A stretch of DNA of 20,203 nucleotides from NCBI RefSeq assembly GCF_000485595.1, contig NW_014577769.1:25540-45742 (forward strand). The letters run 5' to 3'. The translations under genes were made by a program, and so were the position numbers. How positions within the stretch are numbered: position 1 is the stretch's first letter; the number at the start of each line of letters is the position of its first letter. Source of the stretch: Priapulus caudatus. Lineage: Eukaryota; Priapulida; Priapulimorpha; Priapulimorphida; Priapulidae. Shown here one piece after another: positions 17,549-20,203 of this stretch. Below the pieces are notes generated by a model. It ran no database searches and was not told where the DNA came from. It saw nothing but the letters and a program-made list of their open reading frames with translations.

Positions 17549-18805
17549 CGATGACTAGGCTTCGTTGCAAGCTTTTGGCGAAGTCCAAACGGTTTATATT
17601 CTTCCCTTATCGAAGATGGCTTGTGTGACCGGCGTAGTGGATAAAGACATGCACACTGAAAAGGTTACTGAGAAACCGTGACTTGAGAAACGGAGCGACA
17701 CTTAATAAAATTCGAATTTAAGCCATTGTTTTCTAATTATAATATAAGCTGTTGTCACGCAATAATGCGATACATTTTTTCGATCCTTTTTCGTATAGGG
17801 TTGCAAAGTCCAAAACTATTACCGCGATAACCGCATAAAGAATATTCTCTACGGTCCAATGGACTGTTTACGAGGAAGAAGAGACTGTAACAGCGATCAA
17901 AGTGATTGACAGATTAGCACTGTTTTTTCAGTTTACTATTACCACGAGTAATTGTTTTAACTATTCATTTAAATAAATTTCAATCTCGTTTAGTATCCGA
18001 CGAAAGAGTCAATAAGCGTACGTGTCACTCATCGTAAAGAATAACTCTAATTAGTCTTTCTTCGCCTGAAGCAATAAGTTAAAAGTAAACAGTCAGCGAA
18101 AATTTCTCACGGCAGTTACATCCGGCACGTCACTACATAATTCCGGTGGTGTGTCCCTGTGTTTTCGCATGTACCTACATAGATTTAGAACATGGGCGTT
18201 TTTATTTGTTATGTATGGTTCTTATCTCTATAACAATGATTTTCTGATTGTTATGTATCATTAAGTGCAAGCAAAGAACGAAATATTTACGTCATGCTGG
18301 CCTGCAAATAGGAATATAGTTAAAGCCCGCATCTATACGTGTTTTACCATGTGTGGACGTGAACCATACGCGGGCATATATATACGCGCGTAGCCTCACA
18401 AGCTCATATAGTATAGCTATTAGTACAGGACCATATAGAACTAAAATAGAATGGCTCATGAATATAAGGGCTCTAGAATGTACAGGACTCATGAGTATAT
18501 ATATCGTATCTATTATTTATTTTTAGTTACCCTTATTTAGATATTTATCCACATAACATACTTTTACAATATATTTTGAATTTATGAAATTAGATAACTA
18601 ACTACCAATGATATATACACAAAAAGAATGACTAGTACACTTATTTACATTGTGTTCCTTGATACAATCAAAGTAGATAATAGGGAATCCCTATTATCTA
18701 CTTCTGATACAATAATAATATTATATCGTTATCGTGCATGCAACGATGTTGCCAGTGTCGGGCCTGGCCGTGAGATGGCAGCACTATATTGTCGCGTGGG
18801 TAATC
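17549..18805. other. Divergent intergenic region between FoxJ1-like and RRS1
   Basis: About 1.26 kb separates the FoxJ1-like start (minus) from the RRS1 start (plus), so it should contain both promoters. No clear RFX X-box was found for the FoxJ1 side. The right end holds palindromic mini-element copy B, about 100 bases from the RRS1 start codon. The frame at 18292-18492 (-) has no recognised domain. Confidence 0.5.
18668..18708. mobile_element. Palindromic mini-element, copy B
   Basis: ATCAAAGTAGATAATAGGG (18668-18686) pairs with CCCTATTATCTACTTCTGAT (18689-18708) with one indel. It shares the AGTAGATAATAG core and the following AATAATAATATTATA-like AT tract with copy A at 8339-8380. Confidence 0.65.
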
Positions 18806-18954
18806 ATGGATTTCGTGAGTGATGTTTTGCAACGAAATGCTGAAAAAGAAACAAAATATAAGACTACAGCAGTCGAAAAAGATATAGATGTCGAATTGGA
18901 CATTGGAAACTTGCTGAGTAGTGATGGAAATCCACTTGATCACGATAAATTTAG
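18806..18954 (+). CDS. RRS1: RRS1 ribosome-biogenesis regulatory protein, first coding exon
   Basis: RRS1 is a nucleolar factor that, with Rpf2, recruits the 5S RNP during 60S subunit assembly. The exon encodes about 49 residues: MDFVSDVLQRNAEKETKYKT, then an acidic VEKDIDVELDIGNLLSSDGN and PLDHDKF. The LD(L/I)GNL(L)..D.NPLD stretch after a short charged helix is the conserved N-terminal signature of RRS1. The chosen ATG has A at -3 and G at +4. An in-frame upstream ATG (18734) would add 24 residues unlike the family. The exon ends TTTAG|GTATAA, phase 2. The conserved ARDNTQLLIN block expected next was not found before the window ends, so the gene is partial here. Confidence 0.72.
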
Positions 18955-19012
18955 GTATAAAATATATAATAGTATTATTTACACACGCTAACAATTTTAC
19001 TAAGTAAGTATT

Positions 19013-19124
19013 AATTTACTATACTAATAATACTAATAATACTAATACTGTAATAGTAATACTATTAGTATTACTAATACTAATAGTATTAGTATTAGTA
19101 ATAGTAATAGTATTAGTAATAGTA
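19013..19124. repeat. (TACTAATA)n / (TATTAGTA)n self-complementary simple repeat
   Basis: ACTAATAATACTAATAATAC on the left half is mirrored by GTATTAGTAATAGTATTAGT on the right half, so the block can fold on itself. A related ACTAATACTAATACTAATAG run recurs at 19271-19301. Confidence 0.8.
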
Positions 19125-19180
19125 TGGCACGAAGGGTCGTTGTCGTATAATATATGTACCCGAGGTAACTATTTGTATTT

Positions 19181-19230
19181 CCACAGGCACTTGGGCCGTT
19201 TCAATAATAAAATGGTGGTTAATAAATACA
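19181..19230 (+). mobile_element. Solo fragment of the foldback-element terminus
   Basis: CCACAGGCACTTGGGCCGTT then TCAATAATAAAATGGTGGTT and AATAAATAC parallels the long foldback left arm at about 9430-9485 (CACAGGCACTTGGAACGTCG, CAATAAAAAAAATTAATGGT, AAATAAACAC). No matching opposite arm was found nearby. Confidence 0.5.
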
Positions 19231-20203
19231 ACTTGTCAGTACTAGACCTACCATGCAGTACCAGTACCAGTAATACTAATACTAATACTAATAGTAATAG
19301 TCTTAATGTTTGATTTGATCTAATAACTTCACTTCAATACCGTCCAATACACCGAGCTGCAACACAGCGCGCACGCCATACACCCATTGACAGTTCTGCG
19401 CCTATGTTCTGCGCCATTAGTTACGCATCTCCACGAGACCCGGATGTGCGAGTAAATCGCATATTGTTATATTCGAATGCGTTATTGCCTGCATACGCGC
19501 AGGTCGATCACCTTTGTGTCGAGACACAGTGCACGAGCAGGGAATAGAGCCGAGTAATGGATAGACCGCAGTGATACATGACAAGCTTGATAATTTAAAT
19601 CTATTGGTCAATGCAGTAGCTATAAAAGTCTTCTTAAGCACAATACGATCGTCTTGAGCAGCCCCGTCGCACTACCGTTAACGGCCATTGTTCGCCGGCA
19701 TTATTACTCGCGCTTTCTGGATGGAACGCTCCTGACCGTTTGAACCTTAGGCTAAGCGGATGCGCAAGTGTTAGATGTCAACGGTGTATTGTGCATCGCA
19801 CAAATACACAGTAGGCCTAGCCTCAAAAACGTATTGCGTAGGGTTAGAATACGTTTCAAAAGCCTTGGCTACAGTAAACACGTAGGTTGCCTTATGTTTG
19901 CAGTTCGCAGAAGTAACACTACACATGTGATATACCTGAATCAGTTACGTCCACCTTCTTGTTATGATCAGGTGTGCACGATTGCGCTGGGTACTTACGG
20001 GTTGACAGCCGGACTTTTGAGACAAAGTGCCAAGAATTTATGATATTCGCGCCATGTTTACTACATTCCGACTGTGACTAAATCGTAATGGATCGAACAA
20101 AGGATAATTAACGAATCTGCGGTCTCGCTCATGTAAACCACCCGCTAGCATCGAGAACATGTCATCTAAGGTTTTTACAAATGGCCCAGACATTTGTGAG
20201 AAA

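Larger units (their letters stand above)
18955..20203 (+). other. Probable first RRS1 intron, no exon confirmed
   Basis: Contains the TACTAAT simple-sequence block and a solo fragment of the foldback terminus. No further RRS1 exon is convincing in it. The remaining sequence, about 19320-20203, shows no recognised feature. Confidence 0.4.

Noticed and set aside
19919-19980. Possible second RRS1 exon reading RSNTTHVIYLNQLRPP
   Set aside because: A GCAG acceptor and GATCAG|GTGTGC donor fit the phase and NT...NQL hints at the ARDNTQLLINQL block, but the match needs gaps and lacks the ARD residues; too weak to call.

Overview
This is a stretch of animal nuclear genome. It contains intron-split genes with GT-AG junctions, vertebrate-type telomere-like (CCCTAA) tracts, long CT/GA and GT microsatellites, and many small inverted-repeat transposons. 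The gene content (FoxJ1-type forkhead, spliceosomal WBP4, ribosome-biogenesis RRS1, TMEM26-like membrane protein) is metazoan. The divergent forkhead protein and the compact introns suggest an invertebrate, possibly an early-branching one such as a sponge. That placement is an inference and I cannot name the species.

Layout. 1-1500: a CT-bounded repeat, copy 1 of a unit of about 1.3 kb. 1566-2519 (+): the last two recognisable exons of a TMEM26-like multi-pass membrane protein, with a tRNA-Arg-like relic in the intron between them. 2520-6300: intergenic, holding a short palindrome, a CACGTG cluster, an old TIR-type element and a very long pyrimidine tract ending in T42. 6300-8220: copy 2 of the CT/GA-bounded unit, then a pure GT tract. 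8339-8380: a short perfect palindrome with a sister copy in the RRS1 promoter region (18668-18708). 9124-10690: a nested foldback structure. It has arms of about 410-430 bp around a spacer of about 180 bp, and on each side a smaller inverted repeat enclosing telomere-like repeats.

10824-14567 (+): the WBP4/FBP21 gene, nine coding segments counting an unseen 5' end, with a matrin-type zinc finger and a single WW domain. A 231-bp hAT-type MITE lies exactly at one of its 5' splice sites. 17548-14847 (-): a FoxJ1-like forkhead gene in four exons, convergent with WBP4; the predicted 3' ends of the two transcripts overlap. Its introns hold a GC-rich 20-bp minisatellite interrupted by a MITE, and a 62-bp ACGC-rich minisatellite. 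18806 onward (+): the first coding exon of RRS1, divergent from FoxJ1 across about 1.26 kb. The rest of RRS1 is not identified before the window ends.

The four genes do not form one pathway. WBP4 serves the spliceosome, RRS1 serves 60S ribosome assembly and FoxJ1 is the motile-cilium regulator. The most unusual parts are the telomere-tract-bearing foldback composite next to the WBP4 5' end, the hAT insertion whose target-site duplication copied a splice donor, and two palindromic mini-elements 10 kb apart. The two copies of the 1.3-kb unit differ mainly by single-base indels, which may partly reflect assembly noise.
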